Source of the DNA: Serpula lacrymans var. lacrymans S7.9
Lineage: Eukaryota; Basidiomycota; Agaricomycetes; Boletales; Serpulaceae
DNA: 64,000 nt
Assembly (NCBI RefSeq): GCF_000218685.1
Contig: NW_006763296.1
Span: forward strand, 858,715 to 922,714
Direction of reading: 5' to 3'
The notes under the pieces were generated by a model. That model had not been told where the DNA came from. It made no database searches and saw nothing but the letters and a program-made list of their open reading frames with translations. Numbering within the stretch: position 1 is the first letter of the stretch; the number at the start of each line of letters is the position of its first letter. The position numbers and the translations under genes were made by a program. Shown piece after piece: positions 21,012-30,892 of the stretch.

Positions 21012-21865
21012 TAACAACCATGAGTTAGTTACTCTAGCACACAACTCAGACAAGCAAAAGAGTATAGATGAGGGAGTAGTTACCCCTTAGGTAGGACCGA
21101 GTTAGTTGTGGGTATACAACAGGAGAACTCGCTGAGGAGTCTCCTGGATCTATTGGGTATTTATATTACTACAGGTTATTTGTACATATGTACTATACAG
21201 TTGATAGAAGCAGTGGCTGATGATGTCATGGGGCACAGCCCATGTGGCCAGCTCCACTGCGTGAGAGTTTTGTAGCTATAAGTAAAGAAAAGCAGTGCAG
21301 CGCGAGAAAAGGGGAGTTTGAACAAAGGAAAGTGCCACATAGTACACACTACGAGCATTCGCCGAAACCACTTGGTGCGACATACCAAAAGCACAGCGCT
21401 GACTGAAAGCCTACTATGGCTATGCTCCGGACCATAATTGGGAGTGAAAAGGTAAACAATGGGTCTAATATCGCATAACTATTCCTTTATGGGATGAGCC
21501 AAACCATCCCGTTCTAGGATATGACCGTAACATCATAATCACAGTAAGCCTATTCTTTGACTGTTGCAGATAATTTTGGCTGTTCCAGAGCTGCCACTTA
21601 TCTTTCCCTTTGTGCGACAGGGAAATGCAATCCCACAAAGACTAGCAGTGAAGAATAGATAAAGACCAAACATGTATATTTTTACCTTTTGATTCTTTGT
21701 TCAATCTTGGAGCACACCGGTGAAAGTTTTCCATTTGCATCTCTGGTGTTAGACTGTTGCAACTTGCTATTTTGGCAATTGCTCGTAGTGACAGTGTGCA
21801 AAAACTATAGAAGAAAGTTAAAGAGGAGAATGAAATTTAAAGGTCCGAAAATTGTGTTATTGTAA
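21012..21865. mobile_element. 0.85-kb insertion interrupting element copy BD
   Basis: The BD sequence breaks off at CACTGTG (21005-21011) and resumes after a second CACTGTG (21866-21872), so 854 bp of unrelated sequence are bounded by a 7-bp direct repeat. The insert begins TAACAACCATGAG (or TGTAACAACC if read from the TG) and ends ATTGTAACA, giving imperfect TGTAAC-like matching ends. It holds no convincing coding frame, so it is non-autonomous, possibly a solo LTR of a second family. Confidence 0.75.
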
Positions 21866-21959
21866 CACTGTGCCTGTGTGGCGCAAAGGCAAGTCTTTTT
21901 GAATATTCGCTTCATTTTTGACACCTGTCCATGCTACCAATCAACTTTGGTGCTTGACA

Positions 21960-22557
21960 ACAAGCTAAGCCAATTCCCCATCTTGTACTCCGTTACCCCC
22001 TACTCCATCTCCATACTCTGTAAGGTCACAGTTCTGACACAATAGCCCTCAGATAAGTATCTCAGTGCTATGTCTCAAAGGCAGCTGTAGAATATGTACC
22101 ATATACCTATTATGCATGCCTCTGGTAATTATTGGCAATGCCTCAAACAAGTATTGCTACAAATTATCTACTGTATACTCTACTAAAGGATGCACTGTAC
22201 TCTGGCTTTCTGTATTGGCCTGTATCACCCTCCCACATCTAAGAGAGGCTCTAAGTATATAGGTGCTATACAAGTTTTCAAAGCTTTTGGATATAATTGG
22301 TGCAAGTCTATTGGATATATTGCGCAAAAAAGGCGCCCCAGATGTGTCATGAATACAAGATCAGCCTTTTGGTTTCAAAGCTCGCACATACTGTATATAC
22401 GGGTTAACCAACAGTGTACATGTGTTCTCACAAGCTGGTCTATCAATATCAATCCAGCCATACAATGGAAGGAGCTTCAAGATAATACACATATACTTAT
22501 TATTTTTTGATTCTGCCATCACCATCACTGTGGCTGGCCACTATTTACAAATGTTAA
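21960..22557. other. Transposon-island flank with degraded coding remnants
   Basis: Frames at 22065-22262 and 22190-22510 look like decayed protein (Cys-, Tyr- and Lys-rich, with stops between) but no family can be named. The low-GC composition resembles the neighbouring elements. Confidence 0.3.
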
Positions 22558-22732
22558 GTCACACCCAAAATTAATAAAAAAAGCCAGAAAGTAGGTAAAT
22601 TTTTTGATTGTATTCTGGACCTACAAGATTTTATTTGAATAATGTATTTTTGTTGACATATTTTTATATTTGCATGCAAAACATACAATCAAATATTCAC
22701 TTTCAGGCTTTTTCATCAATTTTGGGTGTGAC
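22558..22732. mobile_element. MITE-like foldback element (175 bp)
   Basis: The left end GTCACACCCAAAATTAATAA (22558 on) returns as its near-perfect reverse complement TTCATCAATTTTGGGTGTGAC at the right end (to 22732). Matching continues inward for about 50-55 bp per arm with a few mismatches, leaving a short loop. There is no coding capacity. Size and structure are typical of a miniature inverted-repeat transposable element; the family is not identified and a target duplication is not clear. Confidence 0.8.
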
Positions 22733-23255
22733 AAAAGTTGCTTGGTGTGAGTGCAAGCCGCTGGGAGAGTAAGGTTGTGCTGGGTGGGAAATATAAATAT
22801 AACATCTATTAATAACACTACTCCATGCTTTTCCCCCTATGCTCTAGGAATATCTCCTCCTCTCTCGAAACAGTGTGGGTTGGGAGGAGCCTGGGTATAA
22901 ACCCTTGATATTTTTAGGGCTCAAAGTGCAGTGCCAGCTTGGTTGGAAATCTTATGTGCCTCGATGAAAGACTTGTCATATACATTGACATAGTCTCAAT
23001 ACTTTCATAGATTTCAGGTTGGCAATTACAACGATTACTAGCACTGACAGCGTATCATGACCAATTTTTATAGTCAAGTAATACTACCACACCGCACTTA
23101 CTTTAAATCGAAATGATGTCAGCGCACTGTGGATGACTGCAACTTGACTTTGGGGGTCATCCAACAAAAAAGTATCTGCGAAAAGTTGAGTATAATCTCA
23201 GCTTCTAAGCAAACTATTAGAGTAGTCAAACTTACCAGAGTCATCACAACACACC
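22733..23255. other. Intergenic, right edge of transposon island
   Basis: No gene recognised. The last part is the 3' flank of the GST-like gene on the opposite strand. Confidence 0.4.
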
Positions 23256-24077
23256 TTACGAAGAGGAGGTCTCTACAGCATCTTCATTTTTGCCTTGTTC
23301 CTTTTCCGCATTTTCGATATCGAGGATCACTTGCTCATACTCCGGAAAGAGTGGAACCGACATGCGCCGACAGAAGGAAATAAGAATAGGACTCTTCACG
23401 ACCATGTCGTAGAAGTAGGGATTGGCCTTCGTGCCCAAAGTACTTGTCAACAAACCCGCAATCATAATATCGATCAACGTAGCTTTATCACCATGGAAAT
23501 ATGGATGAAGGGACAAGCGTGCATCCAAAGCTCCAAATCCCTCATTCTCCAACATCCTCGCTTCGTCTCGAGAATGCCTTCCGACTCCCGCGTTCCACAA
23601 TGATTTTTGAACGCTTCTTCGCACCCATTTTACGACGAGTGGCTTGATAATCCATGGAATAGCCGCGACTCCTGGCACTTCTGACATCATAGTCGCGAAA
23701 TTAGTATCGTCGAACCACTTTTCGTAGGCGATAGCTGGATAGACGACCTCTTCCAAGTACCCTTGGAATGCTCGAGACTCGGCTTTTTGTACGGATGTGA
23801 GACTGGCTTCACTGTCTGGATCACTGGATATGCCGTTCTCGATGAGATAACGAATGATGAAGTGGGAGTCAGCGATTGTCACAACCTTGCCGTCGTGGTG
23901 GATGTCGACGTATGGCAGTTTATGTTTCGGTGCTTTGCTTGAAGAAGTCGCACGGAATTCGTACGGTGTGGATGTGAACCGCAAGAAGGTCTCCATTTTC
24001 TGACAAAACGCAGAAGGACTGGGCACCTTCGAGTCTTTGCCAAAGCCCCATAGAATGACCTTAGTTTCCGAAGCCAT
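23256..24077 (-). CDS. GST-like FAXC/metaxin-family protein
   Basis: Single exon, 273 residues. The N-terminal thioredoxin-like half starts with KVILWGFGKDSKVPSPSAFC and contains KHKLPYVDIHHDGKVVTIADS, the cis-proline and Ser region of the atypical GST N-domain used by failed-axon-connections/metaxin-like proteins. The C-terminal helical half (from about residue 100) includes ALDARLSLHPYFHGDKATLIDI, the conserved N-capping Asp region of GST C-domains. The tail after about 250 is acidic and low complexity. There is no signal peptide. These proteins usually act in the cytosol or at mitochondria and are not proven glutathione transferases. It flanks the transposon island and has no introns, unlike most neighbours. 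Confidence 0.85.
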   Translation of the reverse strand: MASETKVILWGFGKDSKVPSPSAFCQKMETFLRFTSTPYEFRATSSSKAPKHKLPYVDIHHDGKVVTIADSHFIIRYLIENGISSDPDSEASLTSVQKAESRAFQGYLEEVVYPAIAYEKWFDDTNFATMMSEVPGVAAIPWIIKPLVVKWVRRSVQKSLWNAGVGRHSRDEARMLENEGFGALDARLSLHPYFHGDKATLIDIMIAGLLTSTLGTKANPYFYDMVVKSPILISFCRRMSVPLFPEYEQVILDIENAEKEQGKNEDAVETSSS

Positions 24078-24990
24078 GACTATATGACCTGTATAGTGAG
24101 AGGTGTCAGAACTCTACGCGAAACAATTGAAGTTAAAACGCCTCACCTGTTTGTGGACGAGAGTGGGACGGCAAGAAGCTGGGGAAGAAGAACGCTCGTC
24201 GTGCGGCAGGCTTATAACAGGCGTCAAGCTATCCGTAATATGAGAAGCCATGAGCGTCTGGCCCGGGCTCGGTTTCGGGACAGTAGTAAACGTACCGTGC
24301 CAACATTGATCGAACATTGATGCTTTCCACGACACATTCTCTACATTCGACGTTCAACCTTGACTGGTTCAAAGGCTGACTGCCATTATCTGACGTTGAT
24401 CACTCTAAGCTTTTGTATTGCATCCTTCAAGTGTAGTTGCAGAACCCAAATTGAAGAAGTATCACTGTGACCGCGCCGCGGCCGAAATGTACTCAGGTCC
24501 GACTAACAACCCGCACGATTAAGCCCCTAATTTATACATCAAGTAATTTGATGCTGTGTGCGGTCCATCTCGTTGACTTTGACTATGCTAAACTGGACGT
24601 AAAGCATCACAGATTTTGACAACAATATTATTATATTTAGCTGACATTGAGCACATGGAACAGCTCAAGATATGGGAAGAATGTCGTTGGTACTCTCCCA
24701 CTCATGAGGTTCTAGGAAGTGTAGGAAAGCAACACGCTTTCCACTTGAAATTGGAGTGGGTTTGGAAGGATCAGTAAATACAACAGACAATGACACGCAG
24801 CTCAACTCGTACCTCGCTTCGAATGTGGCTCCGCAAGACCGGAGATAAGAGTTATGAGACATGCAACGGGACAAACGTCCCATAGCAGAATGCATATTTT
24901 ATAAACTCTCACTTCCTGGAATAGATACTTTCACATCAGAATTATCCTTTGCCTTAGAGTGCCTTTATGAGCAACTTCACTCGTACTGTA
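24078..24990. other. Intergenic; may include 3' exons or UTR of ATG17
   Basis: About 0.9 kb between the GST-like gene start and the conserved end of ATG17. A minus-strand frame at 24665-24895 could be a terminal ATG17 exon or untranslated sequence; no conserved motif decides it. The region next to 24077 is the GST-like promoter. Confidence 0.35.
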
Positions 24991-26842
24991 TTACAACAAG
25001 AAACACACCTGAGCTAAAATGTCATCATCGATTTCAGGGAGCGTCTCCAGTAAATCTCCATCGTAAGGAACCACTTCCCATCTAGTCGGCATGTTCTCTA
25101 TGCATAAACAGATATCAGCGGGGATATGAGCGCCATGATCTGCATTAAATTCATTCCGAACGTGACGTTCCTCTGATTACGATTACACCGCAATATGCAA
25201 TGAGCTGTAATCTTGAAGGCACAAAGCCAAGTGACTTACCTTCCGTTAGAGCATCCAGCTGTCTCATCATTCCCTCAACTATCCTCTCAGCGGCTTCTTT
25301 GTATTGTCGTCGCCGCGCAATTTCGACAAGTAATTTGTTGAAGGAACCCTGGTACTGAACAAATCTGTGGTAAAGGTCGTCGATGACTAATAATTGTTGC
25401 TGTAAGCCGTCTAAAAGTTCTCGACACTCGTCCTGAAACGAGAGAGGATTTCAGCACGAAAAGGGATAACAATACGACCTGAAGCTTACCACAACGTCTT
25501 GCTGTCGTTGAAGCATCTCGGACATAATTTCGCCTAGCTCATCAAGGTCATCCAGAGTGGTTCGATGCACTTCCCGCTGCTGCTCTCCCAAAGCCTTTGC
25601 TGATAACAGTTGCTCACTTAAATAACATTATAGCAGTGGTAACTAAGTATATAGAATTGCACTTACTGAGTTGCTTCTATGGATTTCATGCTTTCTTCCA
25701 GTTCTGACATTATAGATGGAAGCTCGTTGGTATCGCGGTTCATATCTGCAGTGATAGAAAGTTTTATATCGTGACTGGATAATTGGTCAGACACGTAAGT
25801 GACTAGCCTTGTAAGTCTTCTTCGCTAAATGATTCTCCTGCTTCACTCTCTCGCAGAGCACCAGCCATCTGATCGTAATGGGCGGCAAGGCTCTCTAGGT
25901 GACTGGCCATTTGGGTCGAAATCTTCTCCTGTGAAATAATTATATCCCTTATCGAGGGCAAAGCTGACGACTCAGGCAAAGATTCACGTATAGACGACAC
26001 AGTGTTTAACAGAGTCTCCGGATAGTCGTATGTTGAGGCCAAGACGTCCTAAGCACAGGTGAGAAAGTGAGGTGCAACTCTGGCACTGACGTATATACAT
26101 ACATCCAGTTTGGTCCTTTCGCCTTCCAAAGAATCTAGCACATCTTCGATAGCCCTCTCATCGACAAAATCTCGCAAGGTTTTCCATTTAGTCCGATCTG
26201 TTCGCTTGCCTTTGCGCTCAAAAGCGTTGTCACGGAGGGTGGCGGTAGGACTGTGGTCTGCGTTGAATATACCGCTGATTCCATTTGCACCAAGGTCGGA
26301 GTGTTGACTGCCAAACAAAGAAGACTCAGAGGATGGCTGGTGGAAGTCTGGTGGTACTAGCTGGGCGCCTAGTGACTCAAGTATACCATCAAGCGCATTT
26401 GTCCGTCGAGTGCGCCCAGTGTCCCATTCCTGTAAAACCACGAAGCTACTTCGTAAGGAACAAATATAGTGACAGTTAAATGACAGGTTCATATACATAC
26501 GCGAACTTGCTTGTCTAGTTGAGCGCGTTTGTATTCAATACTCTTCGCCACACTGGCCGCAAGCTAAAGTGTAAGCGGTCGGCCATCAGAGAGTGTCCAA
26601 ATTCGACTACAGACACGCAAGCTATTCACCTTGAGCTGTTCCAGGACTGCATCGCTTAACCATTTGACCTTGGCGTCGAGGGCGAGTACGTCGATAGAAC
26701 ATTGAGCGGACGTGTTCGAAAGCGCATTTGCCTTTGAGCAGAGCTGCTCTCCATGCTGTAAGGCTTTCTTGGACTGAAGAACGAGGGAGACGAGATGAGG
26801 TTGTTCAAGCGGGGTGGGTGGAAGTGGTGGTGATGAGGCCAT
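24991..26842 (-). CDS. ATG17: Autophagy scaffold protein Atg17
   Basis: Organises the Atg1/ULK kinase complex at the pre-autophagosomal site. The N-terminus MASSPPLPPTPLEQPHLVSL and the segment VLQSKKALQHGEQLCSKA are typical of basidiomycete Atg17. Later exons read TGRTRRTNALDGILESLGAQ, SALPSIRDIIISQEKISTQ, a coiled-coil stretch EQLLSAKALGEQQREVHRTT, DECRELLDGLQQQLLVIDDL, then HIPADICLCIENMPTRWEVV and LPEIDDDILAQ near the C-terminus. Introns such as the one after the first exon (ending near 26639) have GT-AG ends. The ATG at 26842 fits the family; an in-frame ATG at 26875 adds 11 residues. The 3' end is uncertain: without further splicing translation stops at 24991, but a short extra exon downstream is possible. 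It is head-to-head with the LysM gene, 276 bp apart. Confidence 0.88.
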
Positions 26843-27118
26843 GCTCGTCGTTGCTGACAACGAGCTCAAGAGCAAGTATTAGTGTACAACCGAACCGAAG
26901 TCAAAGGTACTGTCACCGATTCAAGTTCGGTCGGCAACGGATTTCCGTTACTCATATCGGCGGTAGCACGTGGGCGGTGGCTGCCGCAGTCTTTCCGGTT
27001 CTCAAGTTCTGCGGTCAAGGTTTACAGCAACAGCCATCTACTGGTTATAATTTATTCATCTATTGACCACGCCCTCCAACTGTAGATATTCAAGGAGGAC
27101 TACCTCCATATCATTGCC

Positions 27119-28196
27119 ATGCCTGATAGCCAGTCTTACGTGGATCGCTCTGCAGTTCTCTGCTTAGCATGCTCCTCTTCTCTCCCACCGCGCTCCAAAC
27201 ATGTCGTGGGCAACACTGACAACGATATATTCATAACATCGTGCTGCAATCGCCCTATCTGTCCATCTTGTCTCTCCGCCAACCCGCGTCTGCGGAGGTA
27301 CAACCCTTGTTTGTCTTGTCTGGGTGGTGTGGATGTGGTTGGTACAGCCAGTGGTCTAGTTTCAGCGACAAAGACACCCAATATTGACGGTGCAGTTCGG
27401 GACGAGGATAACTTTGTGATTGGTGACGACGATGACGATATAGATGATGGATTAGAAAATACAATACCGTCTGGATCACTTCTGAGATCCTCTCCTCCAC
27501 CCCCCTATACAGCGCAGAATGAGTCATCGTTTACTCACACCTCCTCTTCAACCTCCGCCAACCATCGAGAGGGGGAGACAATGGAAGATAGATCAAATCC
27601 TGTCATTGAAGCAGCACCTTCGCGCTATTTAATCCAGCGGGGAGATACTTTACAAGGCATCGCGCTCCGTTTAGGTGTGAATGTAAGTGATTCTCCACTA
27701 CACTTTACGTGTTTCGTCAACATGTAATTAGGGTCGTGACCTTTGCCGCCTGAACAACCTGCCCCCGAGTACTCTCAGCACCACACCACACCTCCTCCAC
27801 ACCCGCGTATCCCTCGTTCTTCCACCTTCCGTTCGCTCACTTAAACCACTTCCTCCCGTAAATGTGGAAGAGAGAGACAAGCGCGTCCGTGAGCAGGCTG
27901 GAAGACGATTACAGATGTTGACGAAAGAAACAGACTGGCGGATAGCTAAAGCATATGTTGCCCTCGCGGACGACCCGGGAGAGGAATCGTCACATGCAAT
28001 GAAGGCGAAGGAGATAGGCGGTAGTTCTACTGGTGCTTGCTCTTTGGAAGCGCGAGCTGTAGACAAATATTTGGAAGACGTAGAGTGGGAGGAACAAGAG
28101 GGGAGGGCCGGAAGGAAGATATCAGCTGCACATTTACCCGTGGCAAGCAAACAGATTCGTAATCCTGTTAATAAGGGCACTCGTGGTTGGGTTTGA
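27119..28196 (+). CDS. Intracellular LysM-domain protein with Cys-rich N-terminus
   Basis: Two exons (27119-27682, 27732-28196), about 342 residues. Residues about 16-67 form a zinc-ribbon/RING-like cysteine cluster (CLAC, then SCCNRPICPSCLSANPRL, then CLSCLGG). An acidic linker follows (IGDDDDDIDDG). A single LysM domain spans the intron: YLIQRGDTLQGIALRLGVN, then GRDLCRLNNLPPSTL and VSLVLPP. The C-terminal part contains EERDKRVREQAGRRLQMLTK and DWRIAKAYVALADD, the layout of the eukaryotic LYSMD-like family. No signal peptide is visible, so it is not a secreted chitin-binding effector. Function in fungi is unknown. It shares a short promoter with ATG17. Confidence 0.85.
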
Positions 28197-28489
28197 CGGC
28201 TGTCTTGAGACTGAAAGATTGACTACGGACTTGTGATATTGTATATCATTCACACTCGGACTTGTATTCCAGCGATAGATATTAACTTGTATCGGTACAG
28301 TATATTTTCAGTTTGGTTGTTGACGAAGTCGTGCTTTAGGATGTTGAAAGTGCAAATGCAAGCACTACACTATTCCATAGACTGGTCGATTGTATGCTTG
28401 TGTAGAAGTTTACAATGTATCGTACATGTACCTTCAAAAAGACATACTTGAATTATTTTTACAACTATTGGGTCAGCTTTCACTGGAGC

Positions 28490-29808
28490 TCCGGTGTGTT
28501 GGCAAAAATAAAACACATATCCCCAGCGGGATAACAATCACCTTGCGCCCAGTCTACTTTCTCAGCAACAGCTCGCGCGGCTTAAAACATCCTTGGGGGT
28601 AAGCTTCACATTCACAGCAGCCAAATTCTCTTCTAAGTACTAAAGGGCAGAACAGTGGAATTAGCCCCTGGCAAAATTAAAAGTTTCTATAGAAAAGGAC
28701 CTTGATTTTCTTGGTACCAGGGATGGGGATGACATCGTCTCCTTGCGCGAGTAACTAGGCAAGGGAAACCTGACAAGCTGTTGCGCTATACGTGTCGCGG
28801 ATCTTCTTGAGGGTGTCAGTAAGCTTGTTGATGTTTGGGAAATTCTCTTTCGAATATCTGCAGATAAAGCGTAAATAGGTATAACCGTTACTTGGGAATC
28901 CAAGGTAGAGACTACCACTACGCTGAACTTACCTTGGCATGATTCTCCGCCAATCATTGACCTCAAAATCGTCAGGGGATTTCTAACCATTAAGTTAGCA
29001 ATGTTGATACCGCAGACATGGCTCACGAATCGGCCAGTAATCAACCCTCGTCCCAACGGCTAATACGCAATAACTTACACGTCCAGTTCGCAAGGTGTTT
29101 TCAGCAGCGTGATCTTGTCGTCTTCGATGTCAAGCCTAAATGGTGCATATTCAACTTGTAATGCAACGATGGGGTGGACTGCTAGGCACGGCAAAGCAGA
29201 TGAACACTCTGAGAGGCCTAGGTATTTGACCTTACCGGCTCTTTGAGATAACGTCGTAAAATGTGATTTAGTTTCAAAGAGTGGGGTGTTCAATTGATAT
29301 CACACTCGCTTGATAAGTTCTGCCATGGCGCCGACAATCAACTGGAAGGCGATTAGCGAATGCTGGCAAATCGACCAACATATACCATTTACTTCGATGG
29401 GGACAGAAGGGTCAGGCCTTTATAGAACAACGTGCCTTTCACAACCAATGTGCATACAATTTACCTGTGAAGATAGTACAAGTCGAGTGTGTCGACACCA
29501 AGCCTAGAGATTTTATTTTTCGAATTCAATTATGACACTCTGGCCTTCCATCGACACCCATAGCCGTGAACCCGAATTTCGTCCCAGAACGTGCCCGCTC
29601 GCAAAAGCAGCGTCCGACACTTAGTAGTAAAAAACATTGCATTACCTCCAGAGATGACATTAACGGGGAAAGCGTTTTCTGAATCTGAACATACCTTGAA
29701 GCGCTCCTCGTCTGATTCAATGGCATCATATCCAGCGGATATACCCATTGCACCAAAGCCGATAGCAGAAATATCGGTGCTGCCAATTTTGCGAGTAGGC
29801 TAGGACTT
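28490..29808 (-). pseudogene. Aldo/keto reductase pseudogene (duplicate of 36062-37544)
   Basis: Collinear copy of the intact gene at 36062-37544, recognisable from the start region (29808) to the terminal TPELQ-stop (28490). It is broken at several points. The start ATG is AAG; codon 4 (TAC in the intact gene) is TAG; the segment matching DVQAVR has a one-base insertion plus a stop (GTTTTAAGCC versus GTTCAAGCC); other exons have scattered indels. Similarity continues upstream past the gene to about 30480, so a segment and not a processed transcript was duplicated. Confidence 0.88.
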
Positions 29809-30108
29809 GATATCTGTAATAGAAAGGATCGGTTTGAATATGAGTGATATGGAAGTTAATGACCTCTTACTATGCCCAAGAACTTTTATATATGTTCCAA
29901 GTTCTCTGTTATGCGAGACACTGGGGCTCTGCAAAGATGCTTCACCATTTCACGGGTCCTCGTAGGTCGTTGGCTGGCGTAGCACATCCACTTGAAGTAC
30001 AGAGGAGCCCTTGCATTCTTATTTGTGCTGACATTTATTTTCCTAGCAGTAGGTCTGTGGTCCTCTTGGTGGGCCCATTGTTGTGCCTTCTTCCACGCAT
30101 CTAGTGCT

Positions 30109-30892
30109 GACTGTTGTTCTGCGATGTCAATTTGAGATTTGGCCAGGATTCCCCAATTCCTGTGGTCGGGTTCTTTTCCTTTGGCATTTGAAGGCCCTTT
30201 GTCACAATCGGAACTTTCTTTGAAGTTGTTAATTCAAGATGGTGCCGAACGTAGTCGTATTCAGGCAAAGATCCTTGTCAGAACCTTGATCAGAACCGGT
30301 GGCTGAGCTAGTCTAGGATCTTCCTCCGTTCGGTACTGATGTAGTTCTTAGGGTACTTTTATTCTAAAAAGTAAAACTGCGATACCTACAACCTACTCTT
30401 TCCAGTGCTAGCTGTATACGAACCATTGAGGAAAATGTCACGATGGAAACACTGGCATCGGTATCCAAATGCTCGGGGGCTCGTGCCACCACTGGCAGCC
30501 ATATACTAGTAACTTATCGAATGCAGGCTGTCCTTGACTGGTCGAACGCTTCTGCATCTGTTTGGCTATATCCACCAAGTGAGTCAAACCAATCATAATG
30601 TTATTAATCAAGAGTACTTGCCTCTAAAATCGTTTTTTTGAAGCGAAGGGGCCAATGCTGAACCACGTTCAAACCGAATCACATTGTCAGAATTCATAAT
30701 AGACGCGTTAAGGTACAACGTTAGCCTGAGCGTCAATGAACCTATTGCTGATACGCCTCAGCGTTTGTATTACGACCGAAGGCACCGTCACACAGTCGTT
30801 TCCCCCTCCTCCCCACCCATCACGACTGCCCTCTGACTCACATTCTTGTCCGTCGTGGTATTATCCTAAGCAGGATACTTTTCACTTCCTTG
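30109..30892. other. Upstream region of the NLR, left part from the duplicated segment
   Basis: The left part up to about 30480 resembles sequence upstream of the intact reductase (about 37800-38010), for example TGTCACGATG and CAAATGCTCG motifs in the same order. The right part is unassigned and should contain the NLR promoter. Confidence 0.5.

Larger units (their letters stand above)
17461..21959 (-). mobile_element. LTR-like element copy BD, split by two later insertions
   Basis: One element copy in three pieces: 17461-18627, 20452-21011 and 21873-21959, summing to 1814 bp, the same length as copies A (1810) and C (1820). The breaks coincide exactly with inserted copy C and with a second unrelated 0.85-kb insertion. 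Termini are TGTC at 17461 and GACA at 21956-21959. Flanking tetramers are GCAA and ACAA (three of four match). Its internal frame is open on both sides of the break. Confidence 0.88.

Noticed and set aside
12998..21959. Copies A and BD as the two LTRs of one retrotransposon with 14808-17460 as its interior
   Set aside because: No primer-binding site follows copy A, no reverse transcriptase, protease or integrase motif is seen between them, and the outer flanks (GCGG and ACAA) are not duplicated. A purine-rich stretch before 17461 was noted but is not enough.
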